The notes under the pieces: generated by a model
Seen by the model: the letters and a program-made list of their open reading frames with translations, nothing else
Databases searched by the model: none
Told to the model about the DNA's origin: nothing
Position numbers and translations under genes: made by a program
Source of the DNA: Zoroaster sp. YZ-2022
Taxonomy: Eukaryota > Echinodermata > Asteroidea > Forcipulatida > Zoroasteridae
Direction: 5' to 3'
DNA: 64,000 nucleotides
Assembly (NCBI GenBank): GCA_029582265.1
Contig: CM055828.1
Coordinates: 16,007,430 to 16,071,429 of the forward strand
In this document: piece after piece, positions 45,536 to 56,403 of the stretch
Position numbering within the stretch: the stretch's first letter is position 1
How the letters are laid out: each line of letters opens with the position of its first letter

Positions 45536-46428
45536 CTGTCCAGGATGAGGTCATTAGAAGCACACCACGAGGACACGTAATAACAAGAATCAAGATCATC
45601 GTCACAGATGGGTGATGGACCATTATTGCTCAATCGAACTAACGACCCCGTGGTTCTGATTCTGAATACATGAACACTTTTTGCGCCGAGAACCGTTGGT
45701 CCCATTCTATAACAAAGATAGAGCTCATAATTTGAAATCGGTTATGCCCCTGTCTAACTTAGGCGATGTTTTGGGCGACTACAGGCGACCAGGCTGTCGC
45801 CACATGGTCGCCGGGGTGTCGACTGTATGGTCGGGAGTAGTCTCCTCAGTCGCCCAAAGAGTCGTAGCCTCTTTCTGGTCGCCGCGGGATTTTCAAAATG
45901 TTCAAACATTTTCGGCGACAGTGGGTTTGACGCCAATCAGCGTAGCTTGACTTATACTGACGTAGGTGCTGTCGTAGGTTGTCGCCAGGTGACGTAGGTT
46001 GTTGCCGGTGCTGACCTCGGTGAATTCCATTGGCGACTACTACGTCAACCTACGTCAACCGGCGACAGGTACTGGCGTCAAGAGAAGTCAAGTGAATTCT
46101 CTTTATTTGTCTTCAGTTGTCTTTAGTTGTCGCCGACAGAGTCGTAGCTTGTCGCGGGTGGACGTAGGTTGACTTCGGTTGTCGTAGGTGTGGTCGTAGG
46201 TGGTCGTCCTTAGTCGCGACGATTGGGTCGCCGGTTGTCGGTAGCTTGCCGTAGCTTGACGTCGACTAGGTGGTAGGTTTGTTGTAGCTTGTCGTAGACA
46301 TTGTCGTAGGGGGTCCAGTCGCCGGTTTTTCGGCGACCTGCTACGACTATGACGGTCGCCGGCAGTCGCCTAAAACGTCGCCCAAGTGGAACAGGCCCTT
46401 TAAGCTTTGGTTATATACGGTATCTGAG
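45536..46428 (+). mobile_element. LTR fragment of the second Gmr1-like copy, with nested MITE
   Basis: Outside the MITE it matches 26669-26965: GTCCAGGATGAGGTCAT, CGAACTAACGACCCCGTGGT, CTATAACAAAGATAGAGCTC, GGTTATATACGGTATCTGAG. The 5' part is deleted, and the end passes straight into gag without leader sequence, so a second deletion removed the LTR end and leader. Confidence 0.7.
45745..46399. mobile_element. 655-bp PIF/Harbinger-type MITE, GTCG-rich
   Basis: Imperfect ~45-bp inverted ends (TGCCCCTGTC on the left, AGGGCCTGTTCC on the other strand, then GGCGA, TTTTGGGCGAC/TTTTAGGCGAC). TTA flanks both sides (45742-45744, 46400-46402). The empty site exists at about 26930-26942, where one TTA joins the two flanks. 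The interior is rich in GTCGTAGGT and GTCGCC motifs, like the element at 19550-20171. Confidence 0.92.
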
Positions 46429-46495
46429 AGTACCTCATATGCAAACTCTGCGTGCTAGATTGCCAAAACTTCCTTCATTTGATGATGGCAGAGAT

Positions 46496-47717
46496 AATAA
46501 TAATAATAACAGAGCATTTATAAGGCGCACAGTATCTGGAGACCCATTCAAAGGCGCCGGTCACTAGAAAATCAGTGTAGATCAAATGAAAGATTTAAGA
46601 GATGTGTCTTAAGATGGCGTTTGAATGATGACAGATCAGTTGTGTCCCTTAACTCGTCTGGCAAGGAGTTCCAGAGACGCGGTGCACAACTGGAAAAGGC
46701 CTGCTCCCCGTATGTTGCCAGGCGAGTTTTGGGAACAGAAAGTATCTGTGATGAAGAAGATCTGAGGCCTGGTCGCAGGTTGCGAAGTTGCAACAGGTCC
46801 TGTATGTAGGATGGAGCTAAATCATGAAGGGCTTTGAATGTAAGGAGCAGAATTTTGAATTGTATTCTGTATTTAACAGGAAGCCAGTGAAGATTGTATA
46901 TTGTAGGTGTTATGTGCTCGGATGATCTAGTTCTGGTGAGTAAGCGGGCAGACGCGTTTTATACTGTCTGAAGGCGTTTTAATGATTGCTGAGGTAATCC
47001 TATAAGTAAACTGTTGCAGAAGTCTAGTCTAGATGAGATAAATGTGTGGATGAGTTGTTCAGCTGTGTGTAGTGAAAGTGATGCTCTGATTGCTGCTATG
47101 CGACGTAAATGCGCGTAAGAAGAATGACACACTGGTTATATGTCGGTCAAGATTCATAAACCTGTCGAAAACAACGCCAAACAGCGTCAAAGCAAGGAGC
47201 AACCTGAACATCACCTATGCGTATGCCTGAAATGTTAACTTCGTTCCTGTCTGAGGTGAGGTGAGCGAATGACAAGAAACTGGGTTTTGGGGCGTTTAAT
47301 TTTAGTAGATTCGCCGCCATCCACCTGCGTATGTTGTCTAAGCATGTTTCAAGAATGTGTTGTGCGTTGGTATCATCGTCAGGTATACTTGGGGAAAAGG
47401 TGGCGTAAAGCTGTGTGTCATCTGCGTAAAAGTGGGGGAAGTAAGCCATGGTGTCGGGCAATGCGGCCAAGGGGAGATATGTATAAGGTAAAAAGCATAG
47501 GCCTAATATAGACCCCTGTGGCACACCATAGCTGAGCTTGGAGTCTTTGGATAATTCCCAGAATAAATGAACAGCCTGAGAACGATTATACAAATATGAG
47601 AGCAACGCCATGGACCCCAAATTGATGCTGCACTCTACGCAGGAGGATGTCATGGTCAATGGTGTCAAAGGCTGCCGAGAGGTCAAGCAGAACAAGGAGA
47701 ATGGCCCTTTTGTTGTC
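46496..47717 (-). mobile_element. 5'-truncated CR1/L2-group LINE, nested in gag
   Basis: Minus strand. RT region: LLDLSAAFDTIDHD-type motif near 47690-47640, GVPQGSILGLC, catalytic YADD in HFYADDTQLYA near 47420. The C-terminal end ...LWNSLPDELRD and FKRHLKTHLLNL lies at 46580-46670 in a separate frame. The 3' terminus carries a (TTA)n tail next to the gag sequence at 46496. The endonuclease and 5' half are absent (5' truncation, usual for LINEs). Frameshifts break the RT. Confidence 0.85.
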
Positions 47718-47879
47718 GATGAGTTAGATACATACCTTAAACGATTTGAACAGCGATTGATTGGCCAGAAGATAGTTGGGCTACTTCACTTAGCGCATTA
47801 CTTACAGCTTAGGCCTTAGAAGTATATTCACTGATGCCTATTTCTAGAGCTCAGAATTACGAAGAGGTTAAGAAAGCTT

Positions 47880-48239
47880 TATTGCCGAGCGGTCTAGCTT
47901 ACCGGATTCAAGTTCTGGTGTTAGCAACATAATGTGGGTTCGAATCACGGCCGTGACACTTGTGTCCTTGAGCAAGACACTTAATCATAATTGCTTCTCT
48001 CCACCCAGGGGTTAAATGGGTACCTGTGAAGGCAGAGTTGGTTTGCTCTATATGCGCTAGAAATGGCAGCAATTGAGCTGTATACTCCCCAGGGAGCTGA
48101 GATGGTTTCAGGAATGATTTATGAGCCTTATGAGCCTTATGAGCAGGGATAATAATATAATGCGCCTTGAGCACCACTTAGTTGGTGGATACGTGCGCTA
48201 TATAAATCCACACATTATTATTATTATTATTATTATTAT
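47880..48239 (+). mobile_element. tRNA-Leu-derived SINE, body type B, nested in gag
   Basis: A box TTGCCGAGCGGT (47882-47893), B box GGTTCGAATCA (47937-47947). Leader, type B middle, GCGCTATATAAATCC tail and (ATT)n. Gag sequence resumes right after it at 48240. Confidence 0.9.
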
Positions 48240-48659
48240 AGATATCTTCTAAGTGAAGGTTTCAAGATCAAGTTTAGATCAACCAGACCAGAGTATGCCG
48301 AAACTTATAGCCATTACATAGATATAATCTCAGGGTATTTAACCAGATTGATTGAGTTAGGTGATGTAGCTAATAAGACGTAGCTTTATTCGAAATGATA
48401 GATCATGAACAAACTATGAAGATTTGTGGTAAAGAATTAGCGCTCTACCTTAAGGATAGAAAGACTAATACATTAAGTGAACTAGTTGCATTAGCAGACT
48501 GCTATGCAGAAGCGCACAATCAGCGATATTTTTCTGATCAGAAGTCTAGCAAAGACCGAGTGAAAAAAGATGGTGCAATCCCATTCAGTTACACTTCATC
48601 TCTATTGACTGGGTGTTTTTTAAATTATAATTTTTGTACAAGATGATACATGTCCGTAT

Positions 48660-49830
48660 CTTACTATTTTCATTGTTGGTCAGTTTGACCATAATGTTTG
48701 TATGGAAATAGTTGACCTTTTGATTAAAGTTGATATATTTAAAGGAAATACGAAATATGTTAAGGAGACATGATGTTTTTTCAGATCCTTGGGTACCAAT
48801 AGCTAAGCTTTCATGCTTCAATTGCGGAAAATCTTCAGTTGCAAGTAATGATTCAATAACAACGGATTGTCTCCTGTCTTATTCTAGGATAAGACATATT
48901 TGCTGTTTTTTTTAAACGGTTGTAATTTGTGTTGTATGAGCGAGTTCGTTTAGATTATAGGTCGTTTAGAAGACGAGTGGTGCTTCCTTGTTTTGTTTAC
49001 CTTTTGATAATTTGTGAATCAGTTTGGCTCGGTTTGCCAGTAACACTTTATGTGTTGTGTTGTTTATCTCAGTTTGAGTATAGCCTCTGGCTAATATTTT
49101 TTGTGAGAATATTTTGACCTTTTCTGTTAAATCTTCCTCATTGTTTGTGTTTCTAGGATATCGGAGAGTTTCTCCATAAACAATTGTTGGGTGTGAGTGT
49201 GCAGAAACTAGAATGTTTTTGTAGGTTTGGTGTACACGTTTGTGTCTAGTATGCCAGTTTCATGGAAGCGTTTTCCTTTGAAAATGGTTAAGTCACGATA
49301 TTCGATTGAGGTTTTTGAACCCTCGTGTGTGAATTTAAGAGTTGGGTGCATCTGATCCATTGTGTTTATGAGATTTTGAAATCTTCAAGTTCGCCACATG
49401 GTTTCACCGCAATTAGTCTTACTTATCCTCTTCACCACGCAAAGCTACAAGTTTTACCCATCTACGCTCTACGGGAGCCTACCACCACCAAAGGTCCGGT
49501 TGTTCAAACGAGCATCGATCAGACGTTCTAAACTGATGAACAACCTTGCTCAAACGGTGCTGAGACTCTAACCTCATCCCACCGGGCCTCCAGCTTCAAG
49601 ATCCAGTTCGCAGCCTTCGTTCGCGTCCCATCCTACGTTCAACCAGCGTTTCCCTACTTCGTGAGAAGATCGCCTCCACATGTTCCTTTCTCGACCGCAG
49701 CTTATCCTTCTTAAAAGATACTTTCTACCCCCAAGGATTTCCAGAAAGTTACCAACCTCACTTCTTCGAGCAGACACGCGTTCATCACCACCTGACGTAA
49801 GCAGATCTACAAGTTTTCGCAACTTCAACA
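48660..49830. other. Non-coding stretch, nothing firmly recognised
   Basis: Apart from the possible zinc-knuckle remnant at 48817, no element or gene is recognised. Composition changes near 49360 to more GC-rich sequence with open frames on both strands (49574-49831, 49680-50156). The latter continues through the minisatellite, so it is not evidence of a gene. Confidence 0.45.
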
Positions 49831-50123
49831 ACTGGATACGGGATCTTCTACATCCCTATTCCCTCGCGCGTTCACTCAGTCTAAGGGATTTCCTCTATCC
49901 CCACGACCTTCTGACTCGGAGTCCTGGAGATCTCCTATATCACACTCCAACCGCGTTTCTGGGAGACTGGATACCGGATCTTCTACATCCCTATTCCCTC
50001 GCGTTCACTTGGTCTCTGCTCGGTCCAAGGGATTTACTCTATCCCCACGACCTTCCGACTCGTAGAACTGGAGATCTCCTATATCACACTCCAACCGCGT
50101 TTCTAGGAGACTGGATACGGGAT
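49831..50123. repeat. 146-bp minisatellite, two units
   Basis: Two tandem units starting near CTGGATACGGGATCTTCTAC. The LINE at 50124-53610 interrupts a third. Partial units follow at 53612 and also lie at window start. Confidence 0.88.
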
Positions 50124-50268
50124 GTTTATGTTTATGTTTATGTTTATACAATTTAGTATAGCGCTCAATACTGCAGTTGAAAAGCATTCACTGGCGCTTT
50201 ACAAAAAAAGAATAGAAATACAAATTATACAAATATACAAATACACACAAGCATATGAAACATAATAC

Positions 50269-51642
50269 TCAAGAAAATGCTCGTGCAAACAGGAAGGTTT
50301 TTAGTTTTGATTTGAAGCATTCAAGCGTATCGCAGTTCTTCACATTGTTCGGCAGATCGTTCCAAAATTTGGGCCCAGCGACACTGAAAGATCTGTCACG
50401 GAATGTGGCATTTCTCGTGAACGGAACATGTAATACACAGTCACTGGCAGAACGTGTAGAATAATGGCTTTCACGTAGCCGAATTAAATTCGCAAGATAT
50501 GGGGGTGCCAGGTGGTGAAGACACGTGTACACGAGAACGACCAATTTGTACTCAGCGCGGACATGTATGGGAAGAATGTGCAATTTCTTGAGAGCGTCTG
50601 TGGAACTTGAGAACTTCGATCTGCCAAGGATAATTTTAGCAGTTTGGTTCTGTATGCGTTGTAGTGGCCATAATGATGATTTAGGCAAATTAATGAAAAG
50701 TGAATTAGCATAATCCATGTGAGAAAATATAAGGCTATTAGCTATTTTGAGAGATGAGGTTATGTCCAGATATTTGCGTAATTTTTTGAGGTTGTGCATT
50801 CCATATGCAGCAACACGAGCTTTAGAAGATATATGTTTTTTTAGAGTGAGGTGTTGATCTAGTTGAACTCCGAGTAGTTTAATAGTATCTGATCGGCGTA
50901 CTGAGCATTCATCAATGATGATTTCATCAAGATGACATTTTGGTAACAATGCTTTGCTTCCGAATACTATGAGTTCGGACTTAGAATCGTTCATTTTAAG
51001 CCGATTTTGACACATCCATTGTTTAATATCATACATTGTAGATGACAATGATGATGTCATACTATGCTCGGAATGATTGTCACCGGGATTATATGGCCCA
51101 TAAACACAGTGATCATCAGCATATCCTATCAGTTGAAGGTTGTCATCAATAGCTGTTTCTATCGTACTAGCATAACAAGAAAAATATATGGGTCCATTGA
51201 TACTACCCTGTGGTACCGAAAAATCCAATGCTATAGGATGCGAGTAACTGTTCTTAATACACACGGCGAAGGTTCGACCAGTTAAATATGACCTCGTCCA
51301 CTCTAACGCGTCTCCACATACACCGAACCTGGACTCCAGAATTCTGAGTAGTAGATCGTGGTTGACCGTGTCAAAAGCCGCACTTAAATCAATCCCGATG
51401 AGGGGTGTTAGGCGTTTGGATTCAAAGTTGTGAAGGAGGTCGTTGAATAATTTGACGAGTAAAGTTTCTGTACTATGTTGTGCTCGGTATGCGCTTTGGT
51501 ACTCTGGGAGGAGGTTGTTGTCATTGAGATGTTGGTTGAAACTAATCATGGATGCTTTTTCTGTCAATTTGGACAAGTAAGGCAGGTTACTAACTGGTCG
51601 GTAGTTAGCGATAGTTTTCTCAGCATCAGACTTCTTCAACAA
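50269..51642 (-). pseudogene. LINE reverse transcriptase (3' part of ORF)
   Basis: A 457-codon frame without a natural start. Motifs: NYRPVSNLPYLSKLTEK at the beginning, IDLSAAFDTVNHDLLL (84-99), VPQGSINGPI (143-152), catalytic YADD (174-177), then a CR1-type thumb and C-terminus (FWNDLPNNVKNCDTLECFK). It copies the element RNA at the nicked target. It is in a different frame from the endonuclease and the linker, so at least two frameshifts inactivate the element. Confidence 0.9.
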
Positions 51643-51647
51643 CGGTT

Positions 51648-52156
51648 TTACGGATGCATTTTTCCAACTAGTATGAAAGTCACACGACGAAAATGATGCA
51701 TTGATAATTGAACTAATGATAGGTTTAAAATATCACAATGCCTTTTGATCAAAGACGAAGGGATCGGGTCCAAATTGCAGGTTGTTGGTTTTGACTTCAT
51801 TATAATTTTGCTGACTTCCTCATCATCTACCGCTGTGAAAGCCTTGAATTTCTTAACATCTCGATGTTGTGGGTTGAATAGAGGATACTGATCTAAATCT
51901 GAGCGAATTGAGTCAATTTTGTCATAATAGTAGTGTGCAAATTCACCCGCCAGATGAACATCTGATGTGGATTCTGGAAGCGGATTTGATTTTGTTGAAC
52001 CCGTGAGACGAGCAACAATTTGATAAAGGGTTCTGGAATCGGAGCCACATGAGGTGATTTTATCTCGCACATAAAAGATCTTGTTATGTTCAAGATGTTG
52101 TTTATATACATTACGTAGAGTGCAGAATCTGTTATAATTAGTATCAGTTTTGTGTC
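51648..52156 (-). pseudogene. LINE linker between endonuclease and RT
   Basis: A frame with SDSRTLYQIVARLTGSTK, then FAHYYYDKIDSIRSDLD and SKPTTCNLDPIPSSLIKR. This is the usual pre-RT region of CR1/L2-group ORF2 (the DPIPS-type motif). Shifted relative to both neighbours. Confidence 0.85.
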
Positions 52157-53488
52157 TCAGCCAGTGTTTTCGGCATTTCTAGTTGTAGTTTTGAGCTTTT
52201 GAGCTTCGGTGTCGAACCAGGGTACCTTAGGGCGGACGGTGACTACTTTGCTCTTCAATGGAGCATGCTTATCAAGTGTGGTTTTAAGTTCCATATTATA
52301 GGTAGTTACCATTTCATTGAAGTCGCAACTTGAATTAATATGTTGAGACAACTTTGTCAAATCTAACCTTAATGAGTCATGGTCAATGGCTTTAATTCGG
52401 CGGAAGCTTATCTCTTTGCGAACAAGCGGAGGACGAGATGTAGATATATTCGCAGTAATGAATCGATGGTCCGATAGAAAAAGCCCTGCGTCCACATTCG
52501 ATACTACAATATCATTACCGGCATCTTGTCGAGACAAAATCAAATCAAGTGTGTTTCCTGACGTATGGGTAACGAATGGAACCAGTTGGTATAAACCGTA
52601 GGAGTTCAATAGATCATTGAAAACTATAGTGTCTGGGTGGTTGGATTTATTGACGTGTATATTAAAATCACCAAGAAATATACAGTTATGATTGGATAGA
52701 AATACTTCACTCATAAAAGTGTTAAGTTCATCGAAAAATACAGATGCGGTCACTGGATGAACATTTGAGTATGGTGGTCTATAAATGGCACATATGGTAA
52801 TAGATAAATGCTGAAAGTTTACTTGATATCGTACAAATTCGAAAGATGGATATCCACCGAGGTCGACAACAGTGACAGATATGTTATCTCTGTAGAATAA
52901 CCCTATACCGCCACCAATTCGATTTTCTCTAGGGGAACTCAAGAATTTGTATCCATGGGGTTGCAGGCTTGCTATTTCAAAAGTGTCAGATGATTTGAGC
53001 CATGTTTCAGTTATTATACAAAGATCAATTGAATCGTCTATGGCATAATGTACGAATTGTTCAATTTTGTTTCTGATTGATCTAGCATTAATCAGGCCAA
53101 TTTTACAGTTTGTGTTGTCGTTGTAAACATACTCGATTGACAGTGATCGAAGCAGACTCCTGTGCACTTTGTTATTATAATCCCAATTAGCTTTCCAGTT
53201 CACTGACCTCTTTATGCTGGATGGTTTGCCATGCTGTCCGCGGAACGGTTTGTGTATTCCCAATTCTTTCAGGCGATGGAACACATAAGGTTCAACACAA
53301 AGGTCTGTGTGGCGTTGACGAATTTCGTATAGCTGTGTGGACGTATAACGATATCTACGTTCTGGTTCAATGAGCTTGACGCTAAACATGGCGATTGGAC
53401 ACTGTTTGTACACCAAAATGAGTAGATAAATTAAGAAGAGTCCGCTACATGATAGTAGGTTAAAATAGCTCATAATTCCGGCTATCAA
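52157..53488 (-). pseudogene. LINE ORF 5' part: N-terminal region and APE endonuclease
   Basis: A 443-codon frame. Residues 7-28 are strongly hydrophobic (SGLFLIYLLILVY), unusual for a LINE ORF. Then basic sequence, then the APE-type endonuclease: LINARSIRNK (132-141), ITETW (159-163), NRIGGGIGLFYRD (189-201), AIYRPPY (234-240), LGDFNIHV (272-279), LDLILSR (314-320), LSDHRFI (338-344). All main catalytic motifs are present. The enzyme nicks target DNA to prime reverse transcription. The start is uncertain; an internal Met at residue 6 or 34 is equally possible. Confidence 0.88.
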
Positions 53489-53611
53489 GAAATGTCAATA
53501 AATATTGATTGTGGTGTAACTCTAATACTAGTAATAGACAATAACGACCAATTTCACAACAAAACAACGACATATCAGGAGCGAGTGAAAACGTGTTGCA
53601 GCCACACGTGT

Positions 53612-53748
53612 TACATCCCTATTCCCTCGCGCGTTCACTCGGTCTAAGGGATCTCCTATATTCCCACGACCTTCCGACTCGGATTCCTGGAGATTTCCTA
53701 TATCTCACTCCAACCGCGTTTTTCCAAACAAGTATTTCAAAACAATAG
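53612..53748. repeat. 146-bp minisatellite, partial unit after LINE
   Basis: TACATCCCTATTCCCTCGCG to CACTCCAACCGCGTTTTTCC. It then passes into the single 61-bp unit shared with window position 202. Confidence 0.85.
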
Positions 53749-53809
53749 TCACATTCCATATGTATGGGAGTATTGAGGTGTTGGCGGTCTCAAGTTAAAT
53801 GCACCTTTT
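53749..53809. repeat. Single copy of the 61-bp unit
   Basis: One unit (CACATTCCATATGTATGGGA) where copy 1 has an array. It represents the unexpanded state. Confidence 0.9.
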
Positions 53810-54829
53810 ATAAGTCTCTTGACTAGGGATAGTATTACTACAGAAGAGAAGCCACTTCCGGAGCGCCAACCTGTAACCCTCTCTGGTAGTTGTTCACCAG
53901 GATGCAATGATAATTGGGGTATTTTGCCCTGAAACTCCTTGTGTTCTGAGTGCTTCCCAGATACGAAACAGGCCATCAGCCTCAGATGATCCCTCAAGTG
54001 AAGGAGACAGAAAGTAGGTTTGGTAGAAAAGGAAAAATACATGTGTCATAATACTAGCATTTTGAAAACCTTGACTGCGTGTCACAAAGGCACAATTTGT
54101 ATTCCAAATGCACGGTTATGCTTATTTATGTGAGAAAAATAAACAAGCAAGCAAGCAAACAAGCAAGCATTCATATCTGGACCATTCTAATGTAATTGTT
54201 TTTAATTACACAAAAGCTCAGTCAGTCTGGCGTGTTACATAATTTATGGAGATACTTGACAATTGAGGCAGAATGCAATTACATCAATATTAGGTTTAAG
54301 AAACGTCTTTATAATCTAAAGAAACAACAACAACAACAAAACAGTGGTGTTGAGTTTCCATTCTAAATCAACTCGAAAGTATTTTATGAGCCTTGTAGGT
54401 TCGACACAGTTAAGCAGATTCTACGATCCATGCACCAGGACCAGATTTTACTGGTTAATGAATTCACTATCTTTGATTTAGAGCCTCCAAATTGCTGTTA
54501 GTAAGCCATCCCAGCCTAGTGTCGAGACATCGGCTTCGGCTATGTAAGTAGGCGTATGTCTATGCATTGGGGCAGCCGATAGTGGTAGGTTAATAATCCA
54601 CCAATATAAATCTGATATGGCCTCTTTAGAAATTGGCCTCAAAATTTCCATCGTTTTCAGGTATCGCTTTGTTTTCCTCTATTGTTCTTTTGTTTTCTAT
54701 TGGTCTTTTAAATATTGTACCATGAGGCAGTGCGAGTTCAAAGGAAACCAATAGCCCAATAACATGAGTAAAATCTCTAATTTTCAAAAATTTCCAATCA
54801 GTGAGTTTTGGGATTGTCGTGATAATCTT

Positions 54830-55320
54830 TTCAACTTATGAGGGCGGTTAAAGAAATTGTCATATAGACTGAATTCAAGTTAAAACTGAGAAAACCAATT
54901 TGCTGAGTTTGGGTTAGAATTGATTTGTTGTTGTTTATTATAAACCCCAAATCTTTACAAAGGGTTGTTCTGGTTAGAACATTTTCAGCACATTCTTGGT
55001 ATGTTTGATCAACCAGTAGCGAGTCATCAATATAATCACATGACTCATGGCCCATTATTCTAAGTGAACTGACCAAGGGTTTCATCACTTTTGTAAATAA
55101 TCAAGGGGTGCATGCCAAACCAAACGGCAGACAGGTCAACTCGTATACTTTATTTTGCCACATGAAGCGTAAACATTTCCGATGTTCTTTGACAATACAC
55201 AGACGTATGCGTCATTTAGATCAATCGATACCATAAAACAGTCTAATTAACTGTATTGCGCAACGAAATGTTTCCATTTTAAAATGGTACCGGTGATGCA
55301 CAACAAAGGCATCCTGCCCA
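54830..55320 (-). pseudogene. DIRS-like reverse transcriptase relic, copy 2
   Basis: Same relic as at 2790-3260: CDYIDDSLLV box near 55020-55050, followed by NNNKSILTQTQQIGFLSF. Near 55280, on the minus strand, an ILKWKHF / FKMETF-type stretch is retained that copy 1 has lost. Frameshifts are present. Confidence 0.72.
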
Positions 55321-56050
55321 TGTAAGTTGATAATGGGGCGAAAGGACTCTTGGATCTAAGAAAATTGTTCGAAATAAATTCGCAAATAAATTTGGCAACT
55401 TTTTCTTGCGAACTCTATTCTGCATGATTTGTGTATAATTGTAAATGATCTTATATTTGCACCTGCCTCGTTAATGCGTAGAGTAACTGAGCTGAAATGT
55501 TATGTTATAATCAGTGTACAGTGAACATTATGATGCATTATTTACATCACAGAGAGAGAACAATAGTTTCAATATAGTAGACTCGCATACTTTATAGTCA
55601 AATGCTTGACACCGTTCAACATTACCCCATGGAATTTACGAAAATGCTTTGTGTTATAAACCCGCGCCATTTGGTTATAAAGGGTTTTTTCAACTTTTTT
55701 TGAGCGATATAATCACATTGGTTTTCACTCAGAATGCCAGATTTTACTTGGCTGTATTTGGTTGTCACATTTCTGTCGACTTCTTTCTCTGTCAGCCTCT
55801 TGGGCGCGAGAAGTTTAAATGACTCTGTTGTCGATGCTGACCCGAGCAGCATGGCTTGGCACCCCGTCCTCGCTCCTGTTTCGAAACCGAGTGGCCTAAC
55901 TTTTATTAGTCTTCTGAATGTCTTTGTATTTTGGGGTAGAGATTAAACCCCAAACATTATAGCCAGGTAATGGATACCTGAGCGGAACAATGACTGGAGA
56001 ACTGCTTATTTAGGTCAGACTTGGTAAGATTCGTGGTTTGTGTAACCAAC

Positions 56051-56403
56051 AAGAGTTGGCCGAGCGGTCTAGCTTACCGGACTCAAGTTCTGGTGTTAGC
56101 AGCAGAATGTGGGTTCGAATGCCGGCCGTGACACTTGTGTCCTTGAGCAAGACACTTAACCATAATTGCTTCTCTCCACCCAGGGGTTAAATGGGTACCT
56201 GTGAGGGCAGAGTTGGTTGATTAGCCCTATATGCGCTGTAATGGCAGCAATTGAGCTGTATACTCCCCAGGGAGCTGAGATGGTTTCAGGAATGATTTAT
56301 GAGCCTTATGAGCCTTATGAGCAGGGGTAATAATATGCGCCTTGAGCACCACTCAGTTGGTGGATACGTGCGCTATATAAGTCCACACATTATTATTATT
56401 ATT
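56051..56403 (+). mobile_element. tRNA-Leu-derived SINE private to copy 2
   Basis: A box TGGCCGAGCGGT (56057-56068), B box GGTTCGAATGC (56112-56122), type B body and tail GCGCTATATAAGTCC(ATT)n. Copy 1 reads straight through (GTGTAACCAACATGGCTACT, 3859-3878), so insertion followed the duplication. The direct repeat is only AAC or so. Confidence 0.92.

Larger units (their letters stand above)
46442..48650 (+). pseudogene. Gmr1-like Gypsy gag relic split by a LINE and a SINE
   Basis: Three collinear pieces of a SCAN-like Gag: RARLPKLPSFDDGRD (46451-46495); DELDTYLKRFEQRL (47718 on) leading to YEEVKKALL near 47880; and RYLLSEGFKIKFRSTRPEY (48240 on) leading to LALYLKDRKTNTLSELVALA and DCYAEAHNQ (to about 48530). 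A LINE separates pieces 1 and 2; a SINE separates 2 and 3. Stops and frameshifts are present. A CFNCGK motif at 48817-48834 could be a remnant of the zinc knuckle. No protease or pol follows. Confidence 0.78.
50124..53610 (-). mobile_element. Roughly full-length CR1/L2-group LINE in minisatellite
   Basis: About 3.49 kb. The 3' end (left) carries an (ATAAAC)n-type tail at 50124-50148. The 5' end (right) reaches a plausible leader of about 120 bp before the first ORF. Minisatellite phrases join across it (GGATACGGGAT on the left, TACATCCCTATTCC on the right). It encodes an apurinic-type endonuclease and RT in three frames, so it is now dead. No target duplication is obvious because the site is repetitive. 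Confidence 0.88.

Noticed and set aside
49680..50156. 158-codon ORF (DLLHPYSLARS repeats)
   Set aside because: Most of it is translation of the 146-bp minisatellite. A minus-strand frame is open over part of the same stretch.
50269..53488. Active, intact LINE
   Set aside because: Endonuclease, linker and RT lie in three different frames, so it cannot make one polyprotein.
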